Program-made: the position numbers and the translations under genes
Shown here: piece by piece, positions 33,927-47,217 of the stretch
Layout: each line of letters starts with the position of its first letter
Position numbering within the stretch: position 1 is the stretch's first letter
Notes under the pieces: generated by a model
What the model was told of the DNA's origin: nothing
The model's input: only the letters and a program-made list of their open reading frames with translations
Databases searched by the model: none
NCBI GenBank assembly: GCA_047967505.1
Contig: CM106540.1
Origin: Dipteris shenzhenensis
Lineage: Eukaryota; Polypodiophyta; Polypodiopsida; Gleicheniales
Strand: one strand, 5' to 3'
Length of the DNA: 64,000 bases

Positions 33927-35551
33927 ATATTATACATATGTATGCCCCTAATTATCTCATTGTACCTCAATTCAATAGCATGGATATGCATGGACATGTT
34001 CTATGCTTATGGTACAATTGATCTACAAGTATTGCTTCTTTTAGATGCTCAAATACTTTTACTTTTGGATGCCAAACATTAGGATATGATATGGATATCA
34101 TTCATTGTGTCTTGATGGATATGTTAACTTTAAACCTTCAAAAGTTTTCACTTCTTTTAATAAATAAAATTAAACATTTTTTTTCTACCTTTGTCCTATC
34201 CTATCTTCTAGGTTGAATCTTTGCATGCTTGATTTCCACATAATTTAAATTTAAAATGGATGCATTGTGTTTATTACATCCAAAATTTCGGTACATTTGA
34301 AGAAGATCTTTAAAAAAAGTTATATAATTGACACAAATTATAAAAGCAAAGTTTTTAAATACATATTCAATTATAATATCCCCTCTAACTTATACTATTC
34401 ATGAGTCAAAGTTATAAATTGAATTAAAAAATCAATCTAGCTCTAAATATAAGCAATACCTAAGAGTAGAACCTTCCCAAAATGTTACTTGGAGTATTCC
34501 ATCAAAGCATGTATTACTTGGGGGTTCAAGTTGCCAACTCCCATTCTATGTAAATAATAAATACAAGTGATCACATGCAATTATGCCTGATTGTTTTGAA
34601 ATGTGATGTAATGTCCAAGAAGTAAATATAACTTCCAAATAGCTACATACATATTTCATATACACAACATAATACATATTAATTTGTCTCATCCATGCAT
34701 GCGGTGGTGTATTTTGGCAGCATTGGGATTTATTAAGTAAATAAAGACTCATATCTAATTGAACCTACATAATCTTTCAAAGTAGTACATTTTCAAAGAC
34801 CATATACCCATTGAGTTAACATCCCAAATATAGCACGTACATCTATACCTCATCCACAAGATCCCAAAGACAACCTACTATCTAATAAAGGAATTCATTC
34901 TAAAGGAATCCATGCCCCATCAGTTGTTTTCAAGACTTACATCTACACCTCATCGACAAGATCCCACAAACAACCTAGCTACTCTCATCCATGCACAACA
35001 CCTATTGTTCTTCATTACTGATTCATGTAGTAATTCAAAGTTGTCCTGGCTAGTAACTAAATACAACAATTAACCTAAAGTAATATATTCTGAAAGAATT
35101 AATGTGATAATTTACATAACAAAATATAGATATCCAATGTGGTATAAAAAATTTCTTGGTATATTCAATCAAATCATTTTTAGCCAATGTACATGAAGGC
35201 TTCCATTCAATGAAAGATAGTATTACATCCATGTGCCTTTCCAATAACTTCTTGATCTTTAAATTTTTGATCTATAAAAGAAAATAATAATCATTGTAAG
35301 GCATGCCCCATTGTGGTTGTGAATTCACTTCTCATAGATATTGTAGTAGCGGTGCTTGGCACGTCCCTAAATGATCAATTTTGATGCATCCTGACAATTG
35401 CAATAAGTAAATCATTAGTATTTCTTTAAAATCATTAAGGTAGTAATAGAAATTAGAATATCTACAAAATAACTTCAAATCAAACAAAGCCTAGGAATCA
35501 AATCAAATCTTTATTGTGTCCACTACATCATGATCCATAGGAATGCATTTG

Positions 35552-35553
<2 letters not shown>

Positions 35554-35617
<64 letters not shown>

Positions 35618-35620
35618 ACA

Positions 35621-35658
<38 letters not shown>

Positions 35659-35732
35659 GCATGGGAATCCATCTCTCCCTCTCCCTCTCTATCCCTCTCT
35701 CTCTCTCTCTCTTACACACACACACAGACACA
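35554..35732. repeat. Compound (CT)n/(CA)n microsatellite
   Basis: A CT run is followed by CA to about 35655, then a second CT run (35673-35712) and a short CA run. Confidence 0.95.
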
Positions 35733-37120
35733 CGTCAGTCAAAAGCATGGCATCTCCTTCATGATTATTTGGATGGCACCACCGAGCTTGCCATGCATTC
35801 TAAGGGTGCATTGGATGAATCTATGATGTGAACAATCTTGCCCATCCTTATGGGGTTCACCTCTCAAAATTTTAGTATACCACGTGCATTTGAAAGGAGG
35901 GGTATTTTAATTCCACTTTTGGAAAATTTTAATAGGTTAACAATAACACGAGGTGGTTTTTAATTCAACTTTAGAAAAAAATCCGTTAGTACATAAGTAA
36001 AAAGGGGTTGTTTTATTGGGAAAAAAAATTTACTTGAGGGGTTTTTTCAATACCCCTTGAACGCTCGTGATACCTAGGATTTCTTAGTGGTGCACCCCCC
36101 TAGATATTGTCCTACATGAGTATTTGCACATCCTCACATGGTGGCTCCTTCATGATTATTTGGATGCCCTACTGCAGTTGATCACCAGTCCTACTCAAGG
36201 ATGTTTTTATCGAAGCTATGCTTATATATTAATATAAAATCTTGGCGAAAGTTTTCAAGATTATTTTTTTAGTCACACAATTATCAGTAGAATGTAGTAC
36301 TTATATATATATATATATTCTTTGGAATTTTGAAGGAAAAAATTTAAATCTTGGCGAAACTTTAAATTTTTTTGCATAAAAGTTTCAAATTCTGGCGAAT
36401 GTTTCAAAGATTTATTTTTATTAGGGCATACAAACTTTCGACACCAATATAAAAGTTTAGCTTCTTAATGAAACTAACTTGAAAAAATCATCCATGGTCC
36501 TACTACAGTTAATCACCACTCACCGATGTGGCATGTGATTACATGCCAGGCTTGCATGAGATTATTTTTGGGGAAAAATCTTTTTAGTGCAGTTAATTAC
36601 CAGTCATCACCGCACTGTCTAAGATTTTAATTAATTTAAGGTAGCTTATTAAGATAGCTCATGATTATGTCTAGATGGCACAATTGGGCCTCCAGTCACC
36701 GCAGTGGATCTAATTTTATTTAATTTAAGGTAGCTTATTAAGATGCCTCATGATTCTTTAGATGGCACAACGAGACCTCCAGCCACTATGAAGGCTTGAA
36801 TTTTGATCAATTTAAGGTGTATTTAACCCTAATCCCAAACATGATTTGGCCACTTTGCTCACATATGCCCTTGCTCTACTCTTTTGCTATGGTCTCTGGC
36901 CCCGAACCTTCCCTCATCATCCACTTTTCCTAGTAGCCTCTCCTTCCTACAGGTCATGGCCTACTACCCAAGAACCTTCCAATAGTTGTTTTCTTGTCTA
37001 AGGTGTCTTTTGGATGAGAAAAGGCAAAAACTTAATACCATGGAGAGGAACTACAAGGAGAACATGTTACATTCCTAGTTGTTTGATATGAACATTGTGG
37101 AGAGGGTGAATCTTTTACTC

Positions 37121-37237
37121 TTTTTCCTTGTTTCATGAATCATGTCAATAACTAGCTATAAGCTGGCTTATGATATAAGTTTTTCCTTGTTTCATGAATC
37201 ATGTCAACTAGCCACAAGATGGCTTATGATATAAGTT
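37121..37237. repeat. 59-bp tandem duplication
   Basis: Both copies begin tttttccttgtttcatgaat and end with ggcttatgatataag. Confidence 0.85.
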
Positions 37238-38169
37238 TTTGTGCAGAAAATGGAGCAGGATTGAAGGTGTATTGAGAGAGATGTCAAAGATAAGGAAATA
37301 TTAGAGCACAAGGAGGAGTTCCTATGCACCTATAAGGAAGTGGGAAATTGTAAGAAGATAGTGGTGAGACTGTCTGAAGAGCTTTGGCAAAAGTGCAGGA
37401 GACTGGCCACGAGATCTGTTGTCAGCTCACTTTAGAGAGGTTGTTGGAATAGTCGGGAGATTAGAATTCCCCTGATATGTGGGTTGTTGACTCAAAGAGA
37501 GGCTAGATTTAGTGCTGCCACATTTGCTCTCCTTAGGCTGGATTGTCTATGAGCAATGTGGTATGGTGACTTTTAGAATTACGTGGGAGGAACACTAATT
37601 CAAGGATTGATCTCTCTCAGTTGGCTTAGCCTTCCTGTATAACTGATGTGCTTCCTCATATTTATAGTTTTGTTAAAGGTTAATGGAAAAGGTGTGCACC
37701 ATATGATAGGCTAGAGATTTGGTTGCTTAGATTACCCCAGTTGAGAATTGCCACACCATAGCTTCGGTTCAACTTCCTTCTCATGTTGTTGGGAGGTCTC
37801 TAAGGTTCTCAACAATTGTTGTGTTTTTACAAATCGAATCTCCTTTGTTCAATTTTCACTCCATGGGCAATTGTTGAGTTCATAATTTTTATAAACTAGC
37901 TTTGATTGCAGATGTAATCTCTTGTGTTCAATGTTTTCTCAATGAGGCAGCATTTGCTAAGTTGTTATAAGTTGTCTTTGGATGTGATGAGGCTCTCAGT
38001 AACTGTAGAGTTGTCATAAGTTCTCTTTGGATGTAATCTCTTTGTTCAATTTTTGCTCTCAACAATGGCTATGTTGTTATACTCGCCAGGTGTAATCTCT
38101 TTTAGGTTTCAACTTTAATCTAAATAATACTATTATCGCAGTCATTACTGCTAGAAACCATTGCTAGTT

Positions 38170-39560
38170 GCAATTGTTGTACATGTAATTGGTGCATAAG
38201 GAAACACATTTTCCTTGCTAGCTGCAAGCAGCACTAAAATAGTTCCGAGAAATAGCACAGAGGTTGCAAGGAAATACATTTTCCTTGGTTTAGGATTAAC
38301 TAAAACCCGCACTAAAATAAACTAGTGCAGTAGTTGCATATTAAAATAAACCACTGCGGTGGTTGTACAAGCAAATATATTTTCCTTAGTTTTAGTATTA
38401 ACTACAAGTAGCACTAAAATAGTTCCAAGAACCAACATAAAAACCAACATGGTGGTTGCAAGGACATACATTTTCCTTGGTTTAGAATTAACTACAACCC
38501 ACACTAAAATAGAACTAGTGTAGTGGTTGCACAAGGAAACACATTTTCTTTGATTTAGGATTAACTTAAAACAAAGAAAAATGTATTTTCTTCGTTTAGG
38601 ATTAGCTTTTAAACCCGGGGGATTCACTTTCAATAAAAGGGGGACGTCACCTACGTGCATGAACTTCAAGAAAACCCCCTATATACGGTCCATGTAGGAG
38701 GATAAAACACCCCTATTTAAGCTTATAAGGATACTACAAAAGTTCTACTATGTCCCCCCCTTATCTTAAATCTATGTTATTTTTCAATCATTTAGGTTAT
38801 ACCATAAGACTATCAAAATAATATCCCTTGATATATATTAGAAGAACTTCAAATATTTGCCAATGGGCTAACATCCTCTTATTTCCCCCCCCTATTATGG
38901 CCTAAAACTAGCTATAGCTTGGGCTTGGTTTATTAAACACTTGTTACATAATAATTACAACTAGTCAAATGTGTATGTGAGTGTTCTTTTTATGTGCAAT
39001 GTATAATTTGTAGAGTCATAATCCTCTTCCCCCCCCCTTCCCATAGCTCAAGGTGGCAAGTTCCCCCTAACTTAAATTTAATATTGGGCAAAAGGAAAAA
39101 TGGGCCCCACCCCTAATGTATAAGCTTATGTCTCATCTTTAAAGAAAACCCTATTGTATAGTGACTTGATATCATAAGTTGCCTCTTTTGAATCCCATGA
39201 TCTTTTAAATAAAGGAAAAGGTTCAACTCCACCACAAAAAAATAGAACAGCATGGTTGTTTTGTGAGGAAATAAAATTTCCTTGGTTTAGGATTAACTGA
39301 CAACCCACACTAAAATAGAACCAGTATAGTGGTTGCACAAGGAAATACATTTTCCTTCATTTAAGAGTAACTTTTAACCATATGTTTTAAACTCCATGTG
39401 AAATATATAAACTCCAATGTAGGTCTCATGTGACCCATCCAATTAACTTAAATACGTTTTCTTTGGTTGAATTCGGACTAGCTACAACCACCTCCAAAAC
39501 TAGCACGGTGGTTGCACGAAGCCAACATCGTCATGGTGGTTATGAATCTAGATCAATGCG
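38170..39560. repeat. Interspersed 70-95-bp repeat family
   Basis: At least seven diverged units of the form caaggaaatacattttcctt, then ttaggattaactacaaccca, then cactaaaatag and gtggttg. They occur at about 38205, 38270, 38365, 38460, 38530, 39265 and 39340, with a weaker one near 39455. Related units in the opposite orientation occur at 41560-41620 and 41840-41910. Confidence 0.7.
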
Positions 39561-41019
39561 GGAGAGCTACGCATAGATAATTGGTGGCGAGCTACAAGTA
39601 GATGGCAAGTGGTGAGATGTAGGTAGATGACACATGGCAAGCAGTGGGTAGATGACAAGACAGACTATGGACAATTTCATGTACAAAGATGTAGTACAGA
39701 GACTATGCAAAAGAGGGTAGAATTGCTCAACTAGTGACATGTGTCGAGCTTTGTGGTATTCAAAATATCAAGTTTTGATAGATTTTGTCTTGTTATTATG
39801 CCACTAAGACAATCATTATGTCAGAAATAGTTTCGGCAAGAGAGCGAGTTCGTCCCAAATTCAAAATATCATCCACCCACTAATGCGTCACGTCGTGCCC
39901 AAAATTGCCTCGAAAATAGTTTTGTGAGATTGGCTACAACCCGCCGATCGTGTATTGAACCATATATACAAAAGGCCACACACACACACCCCATTTGGAT
40001 GTGTTAAACAACACCATTTTTGTAAACCAAATTATTTTAGATTTCTTATTTTTTATTTTTTACTTATGATATTTATACAATTATATTTGTGCTTATTTGC
40101 TATGTGGTTAAGTTGAAAGTTGAAAGTTATGCTCTAAATCTTGACTTTAAAATGTATGATATGATATCCTCCCTCTTTGGTTTATCAGGGAAGAGATCTA
40201 AAGATATAATCGATACGATACTTTTCTGATATAATATAAACACACCCTCATTTTTGACAAAAAAATTTTAAAAAATATATTTATTTGTATATGAAATTTA
40301 TTTTGGTATAACTTTCTACTTTTGACATCTTAAATAGATGTATTGGCCATTTCTCGATCATTTTGACTCTAAGTAGGACTATTTTGATGTTATTTATGTT
40401 AATTCTCTTATTATTTATGTCTAATTTATGATATTTATAAATAATATTTGTATACAACATTTATTTTTATATTTTTTTCATTTTTGACATCTTCAATGGA
40501 TTTAGTGGTTTCTCAACACAATGGATCAAGGGATCTTTGTAATGTACATAGGTTGCGTCAATGAGCACCTCATTGCGTGCCCAGGAGAGGGGCCTTTTCT
40601 CTCACATGCTCAACATTGCAGGGCTGCTTGTTGGTCTCCTTCACCACACTACTAGGTTTGGATCAACATAAACAATAGGTAGACCTGGCCCTTGATGGTT
40701 TGTCATTGGAGCTCTAACAAACTCTTTCTCGCAAATTGAGCTTTCACGCTATTATGCAACTTATCAATTTCTTTGTAAACATGACTATATTCCAACTTTT
40801 CTAGTGAAAGTTATGAGAATGTGAAGTTTCGAAGGGCCCTTTAAACTGCTACATACACAACAGGTGGGGGGTCAACGTTAGCTTGGGTGTAGCCAATCGT
40901 GGAACTATTTTCGGGGCCATTTTGGGACCATGATGCGATGTGCTTTTGGGTGAATATTTGAATTTTGCATGAACCCACACTGTCGTCGAAAATTTTTCCG
41001 ACATCATGAAGGCGTACTG
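39561..41019. other. AT-rich spacer, nothing recognised
   Basis: No domain and no tRNA-like structure. Dinucleotide-rich runs only. Confidence 0.45.
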
Positions 41020-41540
41020 GCATAATAATGAGGTGCAATCTATTTGTTCGAAACACCACATAGCTTGACACATGACATCTTTGCACTGCTTTGCGTAGTG
41101 TAGTCTCTAGCCTATGCCACCTGATCACTTATTATCGGGCAACCTTTTGTTGTAACTTTGCCACCTGTCACTGGGCACGCACCCATGCAGATCATTAAAA
41201 CTAAAGGTTAGCTTGGAGAGACCATCGCATTGGTTCTTGTTGTAATAATTAGACGTAATCTATCATTGAACACCACCGTAGAGTAGTCTTTGGCCTGACC
41301 ACCTGTCATCATGTAGCCTTTTCCTACTTCTTTGCCTGCAGCCCATGCAAATTATAGGTTGGCTTAGAGAGACCACCACGCTAGTTTTTGGTGTCATAAT
41401 GAGATGCAATCTATCATTTTGAGCATCGCCTCAACGCAATCTTTGGTGTGACCACTTGTCATCGCCCAGAATTCAAGGTTGTTTCAGAGAGACCACCACG
41501 TTGGTTCTTGGAGTTATATCTCCATTACCTATTTTTACGT
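41020..41540. repeat. Three tandem units of about 190 bp
   Basis: Each contains aatgagatgcaatctatcatt-like sequence, then a tagtctttggcctgaccacctgtcat-like block and ggttggcttagagagaccacc. Clearly related, diverged. Confidence 0.7.
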
Positions 41541-41633
41541 ATTACAGGAGGAGATCTATGAAAGCCACCATGCTGGTTCTTGGAGTTATATATTTGTGTA
41601 CCAAGGAAAATGTATTCCGTTGTGCAACCAAGC

Positions 41634-41799
41634 AAAATGCAATTAATGATATGGACCTTGAGGGGTCCCCTTTAGGGACAAGGGCCATATCTATGTGCAT
41701 TATACAATATCCAGGATGCCACTGGATAGAAATGGCATGTCGATATGGCCCTTGTCCCTAAAGGTGACCCCTCAAGGGCCATATCATCAATTGCATTTT
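41634..41799. other. Long hairpin (57-bp arms, 52-nt loop), candidate MITE or small-RNA precursor
   Basis: Left arm 41634-41690 and right arm 41743-41799 are complementary at all but three of 57 positions. The centre of the arm reads ccctttagggacaagggcc. The hairpin interrupts one unit of the surrounding repeat family. I see no target-site duplication. Confidence 0.8.
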
Positions 41800-42729
41800 C
41801 TAAAAGTTTAGTTGTATTTTTCTAGATGTATCTCCATGCAACCACAACGGTGGGGTTGTTGGAGTTATTTTAGCGCTATTTTGGTCATAAACCAAGGAAA
41901 TTGTAGTCCTTCTTTCTTGGTATTTTAGTCCTTGTTGCAGTAAATATAAATGATGGCAAAAGTATAATTTATCAAGTGAAAATTGAGCAAAAGAGATGAC
42001 AATGTACATTTACGTCCAATAACAGGTTATATAAAAATTATCAACTTATACCGAGCAAAAATTTAATAGAGGATCTTAAATTTATAAAAACTCGGCAATT
42101 GCTGAGAGCCTTAAATAAAAGATTACAAGTAGCAGCCATAACCATTCAAATACAAATATAAAAGTGCATACTGAGAGCCTCAAATTGAACAAAAAGAGAT
42201 TACATAAATGCCTTAGAGACCAAAACATTACATCCAGTGAGCCAAAAGATCGTTGAGATCACCCAAAAGATTACATCCAACCATTGCTAAGAGCCTCATC
42301 TGAGCAAAAGGGAATTTGTACAGCTCAGTTTTCTGCCAGTCAAGCTTGTTGCATTAAAATTTTTTAGGGAGCCAAAGGAGGATACAATGGAGAGGCCAAA
42401 GACCATGCACATTGCCAGGACTCAGATTATGGCCCCCCCAGCAAGTCGAGAGTACTCTGCTCTGAAAATATTGAGGGCTTTGTCGACATCTAGGGGGAAC
42501 CCATACATCACAGCCATAAAGAGGCCCTCTATGAGCATGTTATCCAAGGTGTAGATTATTCATAACAAACACATAGATCTAATATGAAAGAAGCATAGGT
42601 CAAAAACATGTACACTCCATGGATGGGCTAGTGTGAAAAAAAATCCTATCAAATAAGTAAGTTATGCAAATAATTTGAATATTAGTGAATCATAAACGAA
42701 GGAACATTTACAAAATCATAAACTAATTC

Positions 42730-43195
42730 AGGAACCAGTGAATAATGTAAGGGTGTTAAAAAATATGCATAGGTGTGCTTCTAGCCTATGTGCTTTTCTT
42801 GAATGTGTATAATGCTTTGCATAGGCCTTACAATTTCTTGGTTTAAGACGTGAAAATTATCAAAGCCATTGGATATCATTTGGGGATAGCTAGTAATTCA
42901 TGTTTCCTTGTTTTTTACAATGCATGCTTCTTGGATATTAAAAAATATGTGTGGGCGTCCTTTTAGCCTATGTACTTGTCTCCATTGGGCATGATACTTT
43001 GCCGAGGTTTTACAATTACTTAAGTATCATGCTCATAATATATCAATTTTCACAGTTTGAAATGCATATTTCCTTGTTTCTTAATGTGCATCATGCATGA
43101 GTGTTGTGAAAAAAATAAAATTAATGTGCTTCTATTCCATGTGCTTATCTTTAATGGGTACGATACTTTATACAGGCCTCAAACTAAGTAACTTT
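42730..43195. repeat. Three tandem units of about 190 bp
   Basis: Each unit contains gtgtgcttctagcctatgtgctt followed by a catgatactttgcatagg-like block and a poly-T-rich ttccttgtttttt segment. Diverged but collinear. Confidence 0.65.
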
Positions 43196-43201
43196 GGGCC
43201 C

Positions 43202-43299
43202 TTTACAAAGTATTATACTGTTTGGATATCAGTTGCATGAATTTGAGGCCTTTACAAAGTATTATACTATTTGGATATCAGTTGCATGATTTGGAAGTT
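43202..43299. repeat. 49-bp tandem duplication
   Basis: tttacaaagtattatact, then tttggatatcagttgcatga, occurs at 43202 and 43251. Confidence 0.9.
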
Positions 43300-43302
43300 G
43301 TA

Positions 43303-43344
43303 TGCACCCCCAACCTATTTCTCATGCAATAGGTTGGGGGTGCA
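43303..43344. other. Perfect 17-bp stem, 8-nt loop hairpin
   Basis: Arm tgcacccccaacctatt at 43303-43319 and its exact reverse complement at 43328-43344. A second small inverted repeat, tagatc-gttct-gatcta, follows. Confidence 0.9.
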
Positions 43345-45455
43345 CCTAGATCGTTCTGATCTAAGATGTTGGAATGTGGTCCAAGTTGCTCCTCAAAGTA
43401 AGCATACTTTTGAAGATAAGCATGTGGATTCACAGATGTCACCAATGGATCCAGTCTTGATCCAGTTGATCCCCATGGATCGAGGGAATCCCGTGAGTCA
43501 TACCTATGGTTTTGGCACCTAGGTGTGCAAAACATTGGCAGGAAAGTGTTAGAAAAAGAAGGAGGTGTAGTAGTGGTGGCAGTCACTATTTATCACCTTT
43601 CAAGGAGACTTAACACTAGTATATCTTCTACAATGCATCATCACCACCATTAGAAGATGTTTTAACTTGTATAGATCAGGTATAGACCTTGATGCTATAG
43701 GAATAGAACTAAAAAAAAATTTATGTATCATGATGCACTTACTTGTGATGCAACCCCCTATGTACTGTTATTTGTTTCTTTTCACCTTTTCAATTATACT
43801 TACATTATGATAATTTATTATGAATATATTTTAACCCCTAAGATTTCATGTAGATTTTTTAATTTCCAAATGATTACAATTTCAGCGCATTATGATTCTG
43901 GGAGGTCTTATGAATTTCTTTCTATAAAATTTGTTAGATTGTCAATGTCGAAATAATATTGAGTATATGCAATAATATAGATTCTTTAAGGCAACAACAA
44001 ACCACAAGCACTAGAGGCTATATTAGGAGAAGTTGAGATACTCTCCCATAGGTTACAACAATTGGTGGCACTGGATGAAAAAAAGACCCTATCGATTGAA
44101 GAATGACATGCACTACAAGCAATGCCTCTTCAATACATTGAGGCCCTTGGCTCCAAAACCCCTTAATTAGCCTTAAATAAACTACAACTATATAGGTTTG
44201 CCTAATTGAACCAACATGACCATGGGATCTTTTTACCTAGATTTGATACTCATTGAAAATACTACACATGGTAAAAGCTCTCCATCAACTTTGTTGTTCT
44301 CATTTGTTGGCCAAAGGAGAGCAAGGAATGAAATATTTAGGAATTTCTAAAGAAAATAATAAAAGTGTTATTTTATTTATTTTTTAATAAAAACAAGACT
44401 TATGGTAAATATCTATTACCTTTGAGTTAAAGACAAGCAGTGTCGAAACCACTTGTCAAGTGTGGTGATCTTTAGTATTGGAGGTGATCAATGTGAGAAT
44501 TTAAAGGGTTATTTATAGCATAAGCCATAATCAATGTGAGTATTTAGAGCGTATCACATATAGGATTTGAAGAAGAACTTATCATAGAGTCAGTGCACAC
44601 ATGATGAAGAATGTGTGGCTGGTGTGACTCTCAAGCCCCAAAAGGATTCTTTGGTGTAAATTGAAATCGTTCTACATTTATTGGAGCTAATGGGCCAGTT
44701 GACTAAGTGCAAGAGCTCTCTTTAAGCTACAGGGAGCTCTCTGTGAGCTGCAAAGTACTGCAGAGGCAAACACAACAACACAAAGCACCCATAGAGGTGC
44801 ACATAGACGTGTTTCCTTAACTTAAAAAACACTTATGGTCACATCTATTTGCGCATCTATTAGCATGTCTACAGACCCGCATCTATAGGCACCTCTATAT
44901 AATAGATAGATGCACATATAGATGCGCATATAGACGTGCATATAGACGCTCTGTAGAAATTAAAAAAAATAGAAAGATGCATTCATAGATGCGCTTATAG
45001 ATGCTCTACAAAATCTTAAAAAAAAAAAAAACAAAATTCTGTGTGGTTGAACAGAATGTTGTGTCATTACAAGAATCCCATTTCCACAGTGTGCAATTCA
45101 ATTCTTACCAGCCAGCTGCATTTTAATTAGCACGGTTGGCATTTTAATTGGCATGATTCCAAGCACATCTATAGCCGATGATTACAATTCTGAATAAAAC
45201 ATTACAACTCCAAAACGTTTAGTTCACAAGGAATTCATTGATAGAACATTGCATAAGGAAATTGAAAGCCAAAAAAAAAAAAGGAGTGTGTATTAATTGA
45301 TAGCCCAAAAAGTGCTTGTATGTACATATAGCACAAAGCCAAGCCATGTCCTGTGGCTTCAAGTATAAAAAACAAGAGGTGTATATACAAGAGAGGCATG
45401 AAGCCAAGCCAATGGCTTCAAGTACAAAAAAGAGTAGCTAGAACTACTTCTACGA
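43345..45455. other. Intergenic spacer
   Basis: No coding domain recognised. It contains the minisatellite at 44840-45005. The region near 45200-45450 is probably the 3' flank of the decayed gene that follows. Confidence 0.45.
44840..45005. repeat. Degenerate 12-bp minisatellite (atatagatgcgc-like)
   Basis: Irregular repeats of gatgcgcatatagac and catctat-like units. Confidence 0.7.
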
Positions 45456-46246
45456 CTAATCTAAGTCATCCGCATCCTCGCTACCTTCTTCATCGCCTTC
45501 TTCCTCCTCAGTATCCTCACCTTCTTCTGCTTGATCAGCCCCAAGGGCCTATAAACGAGGGAGAACATGTATCAACGTATGAAAAATCAAATCCTTATTT
45601 ACAATATTGACATTATTTAAGTACTTTTAATTACTTGGGGGGGCGCTCCAGTAGCCTAGATATATTGCTCCTCAGTAATCAACCCCTCATCATAGAAGTG
45701 CATCCATGTATGTCCTCTGCAATGTCCATGATGGTAGGCTATCTCAACAGGAGTACGGTACCTGCCCACGATATCAAGCTGCAAGATGACACAATTTGCG
45801 GAGGGGTTAGTACAATAAACCACATAAACACAATATAATTTGAGATCGATACTTACAAATTGGGCCTCCCATGACTCAACACCCCTTGCTCCAAAATGCA
45901 TGTTTCCATATTGCTCCATTTGGATCCGTCATGCCTCCATGTGCTGCAAACTGGGGTCTGCCTTCGCTGCCTTCATTGCTTTCTTCCACTCACGCTTTAT
46001 GAGAGGTGTGGGGCTGGCCCCTTAGTGGTTGACCTCCCTCTCTCTTGGCAATCTTGGCTAGTGCATGCTTCTTAAGCGAAGATCTTTTATTGGCAAGTAT
46101 AATAACAATCTTTGACTTTGCCAATTTATCTGTGAACTCAACATTAGGGGGATTGGGATACCTAGAGCATATAGCAGTGATGGTCTCATGAGTCAACCTA
46201 CTTGGATGCTCTTTGTATGGAATAAAGCAATCTCTATAGTTGTTAG

Positions 46247-46569
46247 TGTTGGAGTAGCGTTGGAGTAGCATGGAGACAAGATGGAGAGAGCAAGATGATG
46301 AAAAGGGAGAGAGAGTTTATTCATGAGAGTCATGCCAAATATATAGGCACAAGTTACATCCAGTAGTGACATCATATGTGAGCTCAGTAGAATATCTAGA
46401 TCCACAAGTCTCTCAATCAGGTCCATGATTCTCTCAATCACACACCACACACCTAGATTCACTCAATCACACCTACTGACACCTAACCAGGCACACCATG
46501 TGTTCACACACTCACAACCATAGACCTTAGGACTCTAGGTATGATCCCATTACATCAATTTGTCCTTCA
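46247..46569 (-). repeat. 3' LTR of the non-autonomous element
   Basis: Reads tgttggagtagc to ccttca on the plus strand. It carries an extra 11-12-bp tandem copy of gttggagtagc relative to the partner. Confidence 0.9.
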
Positions 46570-46803
46570 TTCCCCCCCACAAATTGATGACCTCATCTCT
46601 TAGCAGTAGTACATGGTATGCTCCATGGCTTGCCCACCATCATGCAGCAACACACATGGCCCCAACCTGTGACTCACTCCTAGGATTCTCAGTTTACAAC
46701 TGGGAGATAGAGAATGACTATGCAAGGGAATACCCTATGGGTCCAACAAGGTAAAACATAAGACTAACAATGATTTAAGGGGGACTACCCATGGTAGAAA
46801 ACG

Positions 46804-47217
46804 TTATTGACCAAACACATAAAAAATGTACATTGAAGATGTTGGGAAATACCCCCCTTTGATGGCATATCTTGTCCTTTTCCTCCTTTTCCAAGCTACC
46901 ATAGTGTGAGGTACAATGTCATTGGAAAGGTTCTTGGTGTAGCTCTTTTTGTATCTCCTTTGCTCTTTGTCCTTCTCCACACTCTTTAATGTATCTTGTC
47001 CATATTTTGCAATACAAGATCCTTGTAGTCCTTTACCTTCTTCGAGTGTCCAAGCCTTAAAAAAATTTTGTGAATCATATGGACTGAAGAGGGTCTTACC
47101 ACTTGTCATGCAAGGGCAGTATCTACTCTTGTACAAGAGGTGGTCATGATTGTATGGCAAAGTATAGTCAATCAAATACAAGTTCATTTCATACATCATG
47201 AAAGATGTTGAAACCAT
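46804..47217 (-). CDS. Intact 137-residue ORF inside the non-autonomous LTR element
   Basis: The longest frame in the element, with no Gag, protease, integrase or RT motif and no zinc knuckle. It has an N-terminal Tyr/Leu-rich part, a central Lys/Glu/Gln-rich helix (VEKDKEQRRYKKS) and a basic KRRKRTR patch. It could be captured host sequence or a chance frame. The rest of the internal region shows nothing recognisable. Confidence 0.3.
   Translation of the reverse strand: MVSTSFMMYEMNLYLIDYTLPYNHDHLLYKSRYCPCMTSGKTLFSPYDSQNFFKAWTLEEGKGLQGSCIAKYGQDTLKSVEKDKEQRRYKKSYTKNLSNDIVPHTMVAWKRRKRTRYAIKGGYFPTSSMYIFYVFGQ

Larger units (their letters stand above)
33927..38169. other. AT-rich intergenic spacer
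   Basis: No gene recognised. It holds CT/CA microsatellites (35554-35732), a duplicated tcatgattatttggatg segment near 35760 and 36150, two 95-bp units near 36622-36810 (taatttaaggtagcttatta) and a short charged frame at about 37245-37436 that is too small and interrupted to call. Confidence 0.5.

Noticed and set aside
33481-33951. Repeated ORFs at 33.5-33.95 kb
   Set aside because: They reflect the 142-bp tandem duplication.
35530-35826. Thr/His/Ser-rich ORFs
   Set aside because: CT/CA microsatellite translations.
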